Source: Pseudomonadota bacterium (GTDB lineage Bacteria; Pseudomonadota; Gammaproteobacteria; Burkholderiales; Thiobacillaceae). From it: a stretch of 8,835 nucleotides of DNA. The stretch covers positions 1 through 8,835 of the forward strand of contig JAKACL010000117.1 of the NCBI GenBank assembly GCA_021821425.1. Reading direction: 5' to 3'. Under the pieces are notes generated by a model. It had not been told where the DNA came from. It worked only from the letters and a program-made list of their open reading frames with translations, and did no database searches. The position numbers were made by a program, and so were the translations under genes. The first letter of the stretch is position 1. Every line of letters starts with the position of its first letter. Shown here in pieces: positions 1 through 6,291 of the stretch.

Positions 1-1047
1 ACGAACTTCGCGGCGGTGGATGCCGCCGACGGCTCCAGCGCGGCCGAGATGACGATCGAATCGGCGGCCGTCAACGTCGGCCGCTTCGTGCCCGACCATT
101 TCGTGCTGACGACGGCGAGCACGCCCGTATTCAAGACCTTCAACGACACGATTTGCGCCACGCGCTCGTTCACCTATGTCGGCCAGCCCTTCGGCTATCT
201 CGTGCTGCCGCAGGCCACGATCACGGCAAAAAATGCCGCCGGCGCCACCACGCTCAACTACGCGGGCGCGCTGTGGAAACTCGCGCCCGCCGGGGCCACA
301 CAAGCCTACAGCGCCGTCACCGGCACGCTGGATACGGGTTTGGTGGGCACGCCGGCGGTGGCTGCGACCGGCAACGGGGTCGGGACCCTCAGCGCCGATG
401 TTGCGGATGCGATTGCTTTCGTGCGCACTCTTCCGGTCGTGCCGTTCATCGCCGATATCAGCCTCACGATGAGCATTCAGGACACCGCCGATATTGCCGT
501 TACCGGCAATGGCACCATCGATACGACGACTTTCGCAGTGTTTTCGAGCATGGCGTTCGACGCCGGCAACGAAATCCGTTTCGGCCAGTTGACCGTGTCC
601 AACGCCCATGGCTCGGAGCTGCTCAACGTGCCGGTGCCGACCGAGACCCGGTTCTGGAATGGCGCGGGATTCACCCGCAATACGGCGGATTACTGTACCC
701 AGCTGGACGCCGCCCAGGTATCGCTCGCCAACTGGCAGCGCGACCTCAATGCCTGCGAGACCTCGGTCTCGCTGTCCGGCCGGTTCAACGCCGGGCGCGG
801 CAACCTGAGGTTTTCTGCGCCGGGCGCGGGCAATACCGGCAGCGTCGATCTTGCCGTGCAGTTGGGCGCAACCGCCGTGGGTAGTAGTTGTGTGACCGGT
901 GCGGCGACCCCCGTGGTTGCGGCGGCGCAAACCTGGCTGCAGGGACGTTCGAGCACCGGTGTCTATAACCAGAATCCGGCGGCGCGGGCGAGTTTCGGCC
1001 TGCATCGCGGCAGCAAACCGCTGATATACCTGCGCGAGATACATTAG
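1..1047 (+). CDS. mshQ: MshQ-like MSHA pilus protein, DUF6701 C-terminal domain (5' truncated by window edge)
   Basis: This is the last 348 residues of a larger protein; the frame is open from base 1, so the true start lies upstream, and an internal GTG at 16 should not be taken as the start. The fragment matches the DUF6701 region at the end of MshQ-type proteins as I remember the family. It has a V-G-R-F-x-P-D-H-F segment near residues 26-34, a cysteine followed by RSFTYVGQPF near residues 52-64, further cysteines that could form disulfides, and an ending of the form ARASFGLHRG...IYLRE. MshQ is the last gene of the pilin (structural) operon in Vibrio and is thought to be an exported, pilus-associated protein; its biochemical role is not settled. 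No signal peptide or N-terminal domain is visible because of the truncation. It lies directly upstream of mshI, which supports the assignment. A different DUF6701 protein cannot be excluded. Confidence 0.75.
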   Translation, partial: TNFAAVDAADGSSAAEMTIESAAVNVGRFVPDHFVLTTASTPVFKTFNDTICATRSFTYVGQPFGYLVLPQATITAKNAAGATTLNYAGALWKLAPAGATQAYSAVTGTLDTGLVGTPAVAATGNGVGTLSADVADAIAFVRTLPVVPFIADISLTMSIQDTADIAVTGNGTIDTTTFAVFSSMAFDAGNEIRFGQLTVSNAHGSELLNVPVPTETRFWNGAGFTRNTADYCTQLDAAQVSLANWQRDLNACETSVSLSGRFNAGRGNLRFSAPGAGNTGSVDLAVQLGATAVGSSCVTGAATPVVAAAQTWLQGRSSTGVYNQNPAARASFGLHRGSKPLIYLREIH

Positions 1048-1062
1048 CAATGGTTAAATCCT

Positions 1063-1091
1063 TTGACAACAATGACTTATTTGTTTAAGTT
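1063..1091 (+). promoter_or_regulatory. Candidate sigma-70 promoter for the mshI-mshN operon
   Basis: The 68-base gap between mshQ and mshI is much richer in A and T than its surroundings. It contains a perfect TTGACA (1063-1068) followed, after exactly 17 bases, by TAAGTT (1086-1091), a weak -10 with three of six consensus bases. Transcription would start near 1098, about 18 bases before the mshI ATG. I saw no terminator hairpin with a T run after mshQ, so read-through from mshQ may add to expression. Confidence 0.5.
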
Positions 1092-1115
1092 CAGAAAAAC
1101 TTTCAGGTCAGACCC

Positions 1116-2024
1116 ATGTGGTTCTTCCGTCGAGCGAGCGAGCAGGGCTTAACCGCGTATTTGCGCCTACCGGGGCGCATTGCGTTTGCGCGCGTCGACC
1201 GCAGGGTGGCGGTGCCCAAGTTGCTCGCTGCCGGCGTGGTGCCGGTCAAGGGCGACAACTGGCGCGACGCCCTGGCGCAACTGCATGGCAAGGGGCCGGT
1301 CAGCGTGGTGCTGAATCCGGCCGATTACAGGCTGCGTGTGCTCGATGCGCCGAATGTGCCTGCCGATGAGCTCAAGTCTGCGGTGCGCTGGCAGATTCAG
1401 GACATGCTCGATTTTCATGCCGCCGACGGCACCGTCGACGTGCTGCAAGTGCCGCATCCGGAACACCTGACCCATGCGCGGCAGATTTTTGCGGTGGCGG
1501 CCAAAAACAGTCTGCTTGCCGAAGAGGCCATGCTCGCGTCCAAGGCAGGCCTCAATCTCGGCATCATCGACATTCTCGAAACCGCCCAGCGCAACCTGAT
1601 CACCCGGCTGGAAACGCCGGGACGCGCGATGGCGGTCTTTTCCTTCATCGAATCCGGCGGTCTGCTGACCCTGACGCTGGACGGCGAATTGTGCATGGCG
1701 CGTACCCTGGGCGTGAACCAGTCGCTGCTGGAAAGCGAAGGGGTCGACACTGCACTGGAACGCCTGACCCTGGAAATCCAGCGCAGCCTGGATCACTTCG
1801 ACCGCCAGTTCGGCGGCATTCCGGTCGATCGCCTGTTGCTGGTGCCGATGGAGCAGGCCGACCGCCTGCGCGACGGTCTCGCAGGCAATCTGGCCCTGCC
1901 GGTCGAGGTGCTCGATGTGACAAAGGTGCTGGATATCGCGGCCGTTCCGGAAGTGAACGCGCTGCCGTCCCCCTGTTTTCATGCCATCGGCGCCGCGCTA
2001 CGGATCGAAGACACCAAGCCATGA
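1116..2024 (+). CDS. mshI: MSHA biogenesis protein MshI (PilM-like)
   Basis: A 302-residue soluble protein of the MshI/PilM family, which has an actin-like ATPase fold and sits on the cytoplasmic face of the inner membrane, linking the pilus motor to the PilN-like protein. Family-like features are the helix ELKSAVRWQIQDML at residues 85-98, LTLEIQRSLDHFDRQF at 217-232 (PilM proteins have EI.RSLD at the matching place) and HAIGAALR at 289-296. No signal peptide or membrane segment is seen. ATG 1116 has an AGG (1105-1107) eight bases upstream and is the first gene after the candidate promoter. Its stop overlaps the start of the next gene by four bases (ATGA), which points to translational coupling. 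Order with the following PilN-, PilO-, PilP- and PilQ-like genes makes the assignment firm. Whether it keeps nucleotide binding cannot be judged by eye. Confidence 0.9.
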   Translation: MWFFRRASEQGLTAYLRLPGRIAFARVDRRVAVPKLLAAGVVPVKGDNWRDALAQLHGKGPVSVVLNPADYRLRVLDAPNVPADELKSAVRWQIQDMLDFHAADGTVDVLQVPHPEHLTHARQIFAVAAKNSLLAEEAMLASKAGLNLGIIDILETAQRNLITRLETPGRAMAVFSFIESGGLLTLTLDGELCMARTLGVNQSLLESEGVDTALERLTLEIQRSLDHFDRQFGGIPVDRLLLVPMEQADRLRDGLAGNLALPVEVLDVTKVLDIAAVPEVNALPSPCFHAIGAALRIEDTKP

Positions 2025-2650
2025 GCCAGCAGATCAACCTCATCAGTCCGCTGCTGCTCAAAAAGCGCTATGCGTTCGGCTTGCGTGAAATGGCGCTGGG
2101 CCTGGGCGGGGTTCTGGCCGTGGCGCTGGCGTGGACGGCGTATCTGCACGTTCGGGCCGGCGCGCTGGAAACCCGGGCGGCCGAGCAGGAAGCGCTGCAG
2201 GCCGCTGCACAACAGGAGCTGGATCAGATGAACGCCGCCGCCAGCCGCCCGGTCAGTGCGCTGCTGACCGGGCGCATCGAGGCGACGCGGGCCCAGGTGG
2301 CGCAGCGCGAGGCTTTGCTCGCTTCCATCGGCGGCACGCTCGAAACGACCGCAACGGGCTTTGCACCGCGTCTGCGTGCACTCTCGCACAGCCACACGCA
2401 GGGCGTGTGGTTGAATGGGTTCACCCTCTCGCCGGGTTACGTGGAACTCCAGGGATCCTCCTTGAATGCCGGATTGCTGACGACGTACCTGGACCAGCTC
2501 GGCAAGCAGGCCGTTTTTTCCGGCATGCGGTTTTCCGGCATGACGGCCGGGGCTTCCGCCGCGACAGAGGGGGACGGACTGCCCGCACATATCGACTTCA
2601 CCCTGATCTCGGGCAATGCGGACACGCAGGGGAAACCCGATGGCCAATAA
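2021..2650 (+). CDS. PilN-like MSHA assembly protein (MshI2-type)
   Basis: A 209-residue bitopic inner-membrane protein. It opens with MSQQINLISPLLLKKR, the QINL start being typical of PilN-family proteins, which bind the PilM-like partner through this cytoplasmic tail. One membrane segment spans about residues 24-45, then an Ala/Gln/Glu-rich region likely to be coiled coil (47-105), then a periplasmic domain with LNGFTLSPGYVELQGSS like the PilN ferredoxin-like fold. The start is fixed by the ATGA overlap with mshI; a much longer open frame upstream is only a shadow of mshI. There is little Shine-Dalgarno signal, so translation probably depends on coupling. It should pair with MshJ as PilN pairs with PilO. 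Residues 166-175 are a short tandem duplication (FSGMR FSGMT). Some genomes call this protein MshI2; I leave the symbol blank because naming varies. Confidence 0.85.
   Translation: MSQQINLISPLLLKKRYAFGLREMALGLGGVLAVALAWTAYLHVRAGALETRAAEQEALQAAAQQELDQMNAAASRPVSALLTGRIEATRAQVAQREALLASIGGTLETTATGFAPRLRALSHSHTQGVWLNGFTLSPGYVELQGSSLNAGLLTTYLDQLGKQAVFSGMRFSGMTAGASAATEGDGLPAHIDFTLISGNADTQGKPDGQ
2516..2545 (+). repeat. 15-bp tandem duplication in the PilN-like gene
   Basis: TTTTCCGGCATG occurs at 2516-2527 and again at 2531-2542. The 15-base units 2516-2530 and 2531-2545 match at 13 of 15 positions, in frame, and encode FSGMR and FSGMT (residues 166-175). It looks like a small in-frame duplication within the periplasmic domain. 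Confidence 0.8.
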
Positions 2651-3296
2651 GCATTGGACCCTGTTGAATGAGCGTATTGGCGCGATGAGCCTGCGCGAAA
2701 GGGTGTTCATCTTCGCCGCGGCGGTGATTGTCGGGCTTGCGCTCGTGCAAACGCTGCTGGTCGATGTCGCGGAAGGCCGCAAGCAGGCGGCGCAGGCTCG
2801 TCTGGAGATGGCCAATGCGGCGCTCGCGTCCATCGCGCAGCAGCGCGCCCTGCATGCCGGGCCCGCAGGGCGCGATCCCGACCAGGCTGCACGGCAAGCG
2901 CTTGCCGTGCACGAAGCGCGATTGGCACAACTGAATGCCGAACTCGAGTTGCGCGAGCGCTCCCTGATTCCGCCCGAGCAGATGCGCGAGGTGCTGAGGG
3001 ATGTGGTGCGCGGACAGCCGGGTATCCGGATCGAAGGCTTCAAGACGCTGAGCCCGCAGCCGGTTGCGTTGCCGGATGCACCCGACGGCGCGTTACCCGG
3101 GTTTTATCGGCACCGCATCGAAGTCACCGTGAAGGGGGGATACGCCGAGCTGGTCGCCTATCTCGAGAAACTGGAAGCCCTGCCATGGCGTCTGAGCTGG
3201 GTCGAGGCCAGGCTGGACGCCTCGACCCGTCCCGACCTGTCGCTCACGCTGATCATTCATACCCTGAGCCTGGAGGAAGCATGGCTGCGCGTATGA
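2640..3296 (+). CDS. mshJ: MSHA biogenesis protein MshJ (PilO-like)
   Basis: A 218-residue bitopic inner-membrane protein of the MshJ/PilO/GspM type. It has a short cytoplasmic tail (1-20), one membrane segment at about 21-42 (VFIFAAAVIVGLALVQTLL), a long polar and alanine-rich helical region likely to be coiled coil (about 45-120), and a C-terminal domain with HRIEVTVKGGYAELVAYLEKLEALPWRL split around residues 158-184, the pattern of the PilO ferredoxin-like fold. It would pair with the preceding PilN-like protein in the periplasmic alignment complex that connects motor and secretin. ATG 2640 was chosen because AGGGGA (2628-2633) lies six bases upstream and the product then begins just before the membrane segment; the gene overlaps its predecessor by 11 bases. 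Two strong inverted repeats lie inside the coiled-coil region (codons 69-79 and 83-91). Confidence 0.88.
   Translation: MANKHWTLLNERIGAMSLRERVFIFAAAVIVGLALVQTLLVDVAEGRKQAAQARLEMANAALASIAQQRALHAGPAGRDPDQAARQALAVHEARLAQLNAELELRERSLIPPEQMREVLRDVVRGQPGIRIEGFKTLSPQPVALPDAPDGALPGFYRHRIEVTVKGGYAELVAYLEKLEALPWRLSWVEARLDASTRPDLSLTLIIHTLSLEEAWLRV
2844..2874. repeat. 10-bp inverted repeat with 11-base loop inside mshJ
   Basis: CGCGCCCTGC (2844-2853) is followed by GCAGGGCGCG (2865-2874), its exact reverse complement, with an 11-base loop. A transcript would form a very GC-rich hairpin. No T run follows, so it does not look like an ordinary terminator. Confidence 0.8.
2888..2911. repeat. Perfect 24-bp palindrome inside mshJ
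   Basis: The half-site TGCACGGCAAGC (2888-2899) is followed at once by its exact reverse complement GCTTGCCGTGCA (2900-2911), with no spacer. It falls in codons 83-91 of mshJ, 14 bases after another inverted repeat. By rough counting a 12-base perfect half-site match is unlikely by chance in a window this size, although GC bias raises the odds. Function unknown. Confidence 0.85.
3272..3277 (+). promoter_or_regulatory. Ribosome binding site deciding the mshK start
   Basis: GGAGGA at 3272-3277 is a strong Shine-Dalgarno sequence lying inside the end of mshJ. It sits three bases before ATG 3281. The later in-frame ATGs at 3293, 3296 and 3302 are too far away, which favours 3281. Confidence 0.65.
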
Positions 3297-3604
3297 TGCG
3301 GATGATCCTGGCTGCGGGGCTGGCGCTGCCGCTGACGGCGGGCGCCCTGCAGGACCCGACCGCGCCGCCCGCCATGGTCGCCCCCGGCGAAGCCGCCGGA
3401 ACGGACATTCCGCTGACCGCGATCATGCAGGTCGGCCACCGGCGCATCGCGATCATCGGCGGTCAGGAAATCGCCGTCGGTGGCCGATATCAAGATGCCA
3501 GGGTGGTGCGGATCAGCGAGAGCGAAGTCGTGTTGCGCCGCGGCCAGGAAACTGTGGTGCTGAAACTCTATCCGCTGGTCGACAAACGGCCGCGCGGCAA
3601 ATAA
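3281..3604 (+). CDS. mshK: MSHA biogenesis protein MshK (PilP/GspC-like)
   Basis: A 107-residue exported protein. Residues 1-22 are a signal peptide or N-terminal anchor (basic MAARMMR, hydrophobic core, then LTAGA, a good A-x-A cleavage site). The mature part starts with LQDPTAPP, the short DPT.PP motif I associate with MshK, followed by a small beta domain (about residues 46-100: LTAIMQVGHRRIAIIGGQEIAVGG and onward) resembling the homology region of PilP and GspC. Such proteins link the inner-membrane PilN/PilO-type complex to the secretin in the periplasm, which fits its place between mshJ and mshL. It starts within mshJ (16-base overlap) and ends 20 bases before mshL. Short and fast-evolving, so context carries much of the assignment. 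Confidence 0.82.
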   Translation: MAARMMRMILAAGLALPLTAGALQDPTAPPAMVAPGEAAGTDIPLTAIMQVGHRRIAIIGGQEIAVGGRYQDARVVRISESEVVLRRGQETVVLKLYPLVDKRPRGK

Positions 3605-3611
3605 CAGAAAC

Positions 3612-3616
3612 AGGAG
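3612..3616 (+). promoter_or_regulatory. Ribosome binding site deciding the mshL start
   Basis: AGGAG at 3612-3616 is only two bases from ATG 3619 but eight bases from ATG 3625, the usual spacing. I therefore prefer 3625, giving a protein that begins MKTRFTLVLAPL. Confidence 0.6.
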
Positions 3617-3624
3617 ACATGCGG

Positions 3625-5283
3625 ATGAAGACGCGCTTCACTCTGGTGCTGGCCCCGCTGATCTTGTCGGCGTGTGCCGGCCCCCTCACGCACCGCGAGA
3701 CGCAGCAGGCGATCCAGCAGGAAATCGTGCAGGCCGCGCAACCGGTGCCGGCCACGCCCGCCGTCACCGACGCGCAGGCGCGCGCCGCGCTGATGCCACC
3801 GCTCAAGCTGGAGCTGCCCAAGGGCGCGCTCGATCCGGTGGAGCCGCGCTTCGATCTGGTGGTCAGCGGTGCGCCGGCGCAGGACGTGTTTATGGCGATC
3901 GTCTCCGGCACGCGCTACAGCATGCTGGTGCACCCCGAGGTCGCCGGCACGATTTCGGCCAACCTCAAGAACACCACCGTGCCCGAAGCGCTGTCCGCGA
4001 TCCGCGAGCTGTACGGCTACGACTATGTCATCGAGGATCGCCGTGTCGTGGTGCAGCCGCTGACCGCGCAAACCCGCATCTTCAAGGTCAACTACCTGGC
4101 CGGCACACGCTCGGGTGCATCCGACACACGGGTGATCTCGGGCTCGGTCAGTTCCGCTTCCGGCGGCAGCGCAAGCGGTGGAGGCGGCGGCAGTTCGCAG
4201 CAGTCGCTGGAAACCAGCAAGATCAACACGACGCTCAATTCGGATTTCTGGGGCGAACTGAAGCTGGCGCTGACGTCCATCGTCGGCGAAGCCGGCACGG
4301 TGATCCTGAGTCCGCATTCCGGTGTCGTGGTGGTGAAGGCGGTGCCGCGGTCCATGCGCGAAGTCGAACGTTTTCTGAAGGCGACGGCGCTGGCAGTCGA
4401 GCGCCAGGTGATGCTGGAAGCGAAGATCCTGGAGGTGCGGCTCAACGACGGATTCCAGACCGGCATCAACTGGTCGATACTGAACGACGGCGTGCACAAG
4501 GCATCGGCGGGCGCAAATACCGGCAGCTTCGATCTGGTGACGGGTGCGGCCACAGGTACGCTGGCGAGCGTGCTCGGCAGCGGCCTGCCCGCGGCGTCCG
4601 GCACCACCGGCGGCCTGTTCGGCCTGGCCTTCCAGACCCGGAGTTTTGCCGCGCTGATCAATTTCCTGGAAACCCAGGGCTCGGTCCATGTGCTGTCGAG
4701 CCCGCGCATCGCCGCGCTCAACAACCAGAAAGCCGTGATCAAGGTCGGCACCGACGATTTCTTCGTGACCGACGTGTCCACCACCAGCAACACCGGCGGG
4801 GCCGGCACCACCACCACGCCCAGCGTGACGCTGCAGCCGTTCTTCTCCGGCATTGCGCTCGACGTCACGCCGCAGATCGACGAGAAAGGCCGCATCACGC
4901 TGCATGTGCGGCCCTCGGTCAGCGTGGTGACGGAAAAGATCAAGAACATCGATGCAGGCGAGGCGGGCAGCCTGACCTTGCCGCTCGCCTCCAGCGCCGT
5001 ATCGGAAACCGACAGCATCGTGCAGGTGGAGGACGGCCGCATCGTCGCCATCGGCGGCATGATGAAGCAGTCATTCGACGACACAGCCAACCGCGTGCCC
5101 GGTCTGGGCAGCGTCCCGCTGCTGGGTTATTTCTTCGGCAATACCAACCAGCATGCGAGCAAGAGCGAACTGGTGATCCTGATCAAGCCGACTGTCATCA
5201 ACAGCCATGACGACTGGCAGGCCGATGCGGAAGCCACGCGTCTCCGCCTCGAACGCTTCGAGCGGCCCGCTACGCAGCCATGA
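3625..5283 (+). CDS. mshL: MshL, outer-membrane secretin of the MSHA pilus (lipoprotein)
   Basis: A 552-residue secretin (PilQ/GspD superfamily) forming the outer-membrane ring through which the pilus passes. Residues 1-16 are a lipoprotein signal ending in LSAC, so Cys17 should be lipidated. Next comes a linker, an STN/N0-like domain (about 75-148), RIFKVNYLAGTRSG (151-164), a Ser/Gly-rich loop (171-192) as is usual in MshL, an N1-like region, and the secretin core from about 258. The core shows VERQVMLEAKILEV (258-271), SSPRIAALNNQKAVIKVG (358-375), a Thr/Gly-rich stretch (385-400), and the C-terminal VQVEDGRIVAIGGMM plus VPGLGSVPLLGYFFG (467-505), the secretin signature. A strong RBS favours ATG 3625 over 3619. 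A short basic/acidic tail (530-552) follows the last strand. It overlaps mshM by four bases. Full length, no sign of damage. Confidence 0.95.
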   Translation: MKTRFTLVLAPLILSACAGPLTHRETQQAIQQEIVQAAQPVPATPAVTDAQARAALMPPLKLELPKGALDPVEPRFDLVVSGAPAQDVFMAIVSGTRYSMLVHPEVAGTISANLKNTTVPEALSAIRELYGYDYVIEDRRVVVQPLTAQTRIFKVNYLAGTRSGASDTRVISGSVSSASGGSASGGGGGSSQQSLETSKINTTLNSDFWGELKLALTSIVGEAGTVILSPHSGVVVVKAVPRSMREVERFLKATALAVERQVMLEAKILEVRLNDGFQTGINWSILNDGVHKASAGANTGSFDLVTGAATGTLASVLGSGLPAASGTTGGLFGLAFQTRSFAALINFLETQGSVHVLSSPRIAALNNQKAVIKVGTDDFFVTDVSTTSNTGGAGTTTTPSVTLQPFFSGIALDVTPQIDEKGRITLHVRPSVSVVTEKIKNIDAGEAGSLTLPLASSAVSETDSIVQVEDGRIVAIGGMMKQSFDDTANRVPGLGSVPLLGYFFGNTNQHASKSELVILIKPTVINSHDDWQADAEATRLRLERFERPATQP

Positions 5284-6269
5284 GCACGCTGGCGTGCGCC
5301 ATGCCCGCTGAACCGAATCCGTGCAGCGACCGCACCGCGGCGGCACCGGACAGCCGCAGCCTGTCATACCTGGCGCATTTCGGCCTTGCCGAGGCGCCGT
5401 TCGGGCTGACGCCTGACACCGACTTCTTTTTTGCCTCGCCGCCGCATCAGGAAGCGCTCAACACCTTGCTGTACGCGCTGGAGAATGGCGAAGGCTTCAT
5501 CAAGATCGTCGGCGAGGTCGGCACCGGCAAGACCCTGTTGTGCCGCACCTTGCTGGCTTCGATGCCCCCGCACTGTCGTGCCGTCTATCTGCCCAATCCT
5601 GCGCTCGAGCCCGACGGCATCCTGTTTGCGGTGGCCGAAGAGATGGGGCTCACGCTGACGGGCGAGGACAGCCATTACCACGTGCACAAGGCCATCCTGT
5701 CGCGGCTGATCGCGCTGGCGCAGCAGCAGCTCCATGTGGTGCTGATCGTCGACGAGGCGCAGGCGATCCCGCTCGCGAGCCTGGAAACGATCCGCCTGCT
5801 GTCCAACCTGGAAACCGAAAAGCGCAAGCTGCTGACCATTGTGCTGTGCGGGCAGCCGGAACTGGACGAACGTCTCGATGCCGTGCCGCAGTTGAAGACC
5901 CGGATCAGTTTCCACGACCGGCTGCGCCCGCTGACGCGCGCCGAGCTGCCGCGCTATCTCGACCATCGGCTTGCGCGTGCCGGCTACGCTGTTGGCCGGG
6001 GATCGCCGTTCGGCGCACCCAGCGTCGGCCTGCTGTATCAGGCCAGCCGTGGCGTGCCGCGTGTTGTCAACGTCATTGCCCACAAGGCCCTGATGTTGGC
6101 GTACGGTCGGGGGCTATGGCATGTCGACAGGCGTGACATGCGACTGGCCGCGCGCGACACCCTGGCTGCCCGCCCGCTTCACCGCGCCCGGCGCTGGGCA
6201 GCGGGTGTGCTGGCGCTGTGCGCCGCCGGCGTAGCCGCGGGCGGGCTGTATCTGGCCAGCTTGACATGA
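5280..6269 (+). CDS. mshM: MshM, ExeA-type AAA ATPase of MSHA biogenesis
   Basis: A 329-residue ATPase of the ExeA/GspA family. After a variable N-terminus it has YLAHFGLAEAPFGLTPDTDFFF (split over residues 30-51), the standard opening of this family, then Walker A GEVGTGKT (78-85), Walker B LIVDEAQ (155-161), and RLLSNLETEKRKLLTIVLCGQPEL (172-195), also family-typical. The C-terminus carries one membrane segment (about 305-327), so the ATPase domain is cytoplasmic and tethered. ExeA with its partner ExeB helps secretin insertion through peptidoglycan; a similar role for MshM with MshN is likely but inferred. The ATGA overlap with mshL sets the start; there is no clear Shine-Dalgarno, and ATG 5301 (Met8) is an alternative. 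The first 27 residues precede the conserved region and look unstructured. Confidence 0.93.
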   Translation: MSTLACAMPAEPNPCSDRTAAAPDSRSLSYLAHFGLAEAPFGLTPDTDFFFASPPHQEALNTLLYALENGEGFIKIVGEVGTGKTLLCRTLLASMPPHCRAVYLPNPALEPDGILFAVAEEMGLTLTGEDSHYHVHKAILSRLIALAQQQLHVVLIVDEAQAIPLASLETIRLLSNLETEKRKLLTIVLCGQPELDERLDAVPQLKTRISFHDRLRPLTRAELPRYLDHRLARAGYAVGRGSPFGAPSVGLLYQASRGVPRVVNVIAHKALMLAYGRGLWHVDRRDMRLAARDTLAARPLHRARRWAAGVLALCAAGVAAGGLYLASLT

Positions 6270-6291
6270 TGGCCCGGCCGGAGCAGTCCGC

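Noticed and set aside
493..510. 7-bp stem with TTAC loop (ATTGCCG/CGGCAAT) in the mshQ-like gene
   Set aside because: A stem this short is expected by chance in several kilobases, and no T run or other signal accompanies it.
1979..3043. Minus-strand open frame opposite the PilN-like gene and mshJ
   Set aside because: Shadow of two real genes. It has no start signals and no family resemblance.
3568..4905. Long minus-strand open frame (445 codons) opposite mshL
   Set aside because: It mirrors a certain secretin gene in GC-rich DNA where antisense frames stay open. The product is Arg/His/Gly-rich with no recognisable domain.
6119..6141. 7-bp inverted repeat GCATGTC/GACATGC with 9-base loop near the end of mshM
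   Set aside because: Within chance expectation, and not placed where it would obviously control a start or stop.
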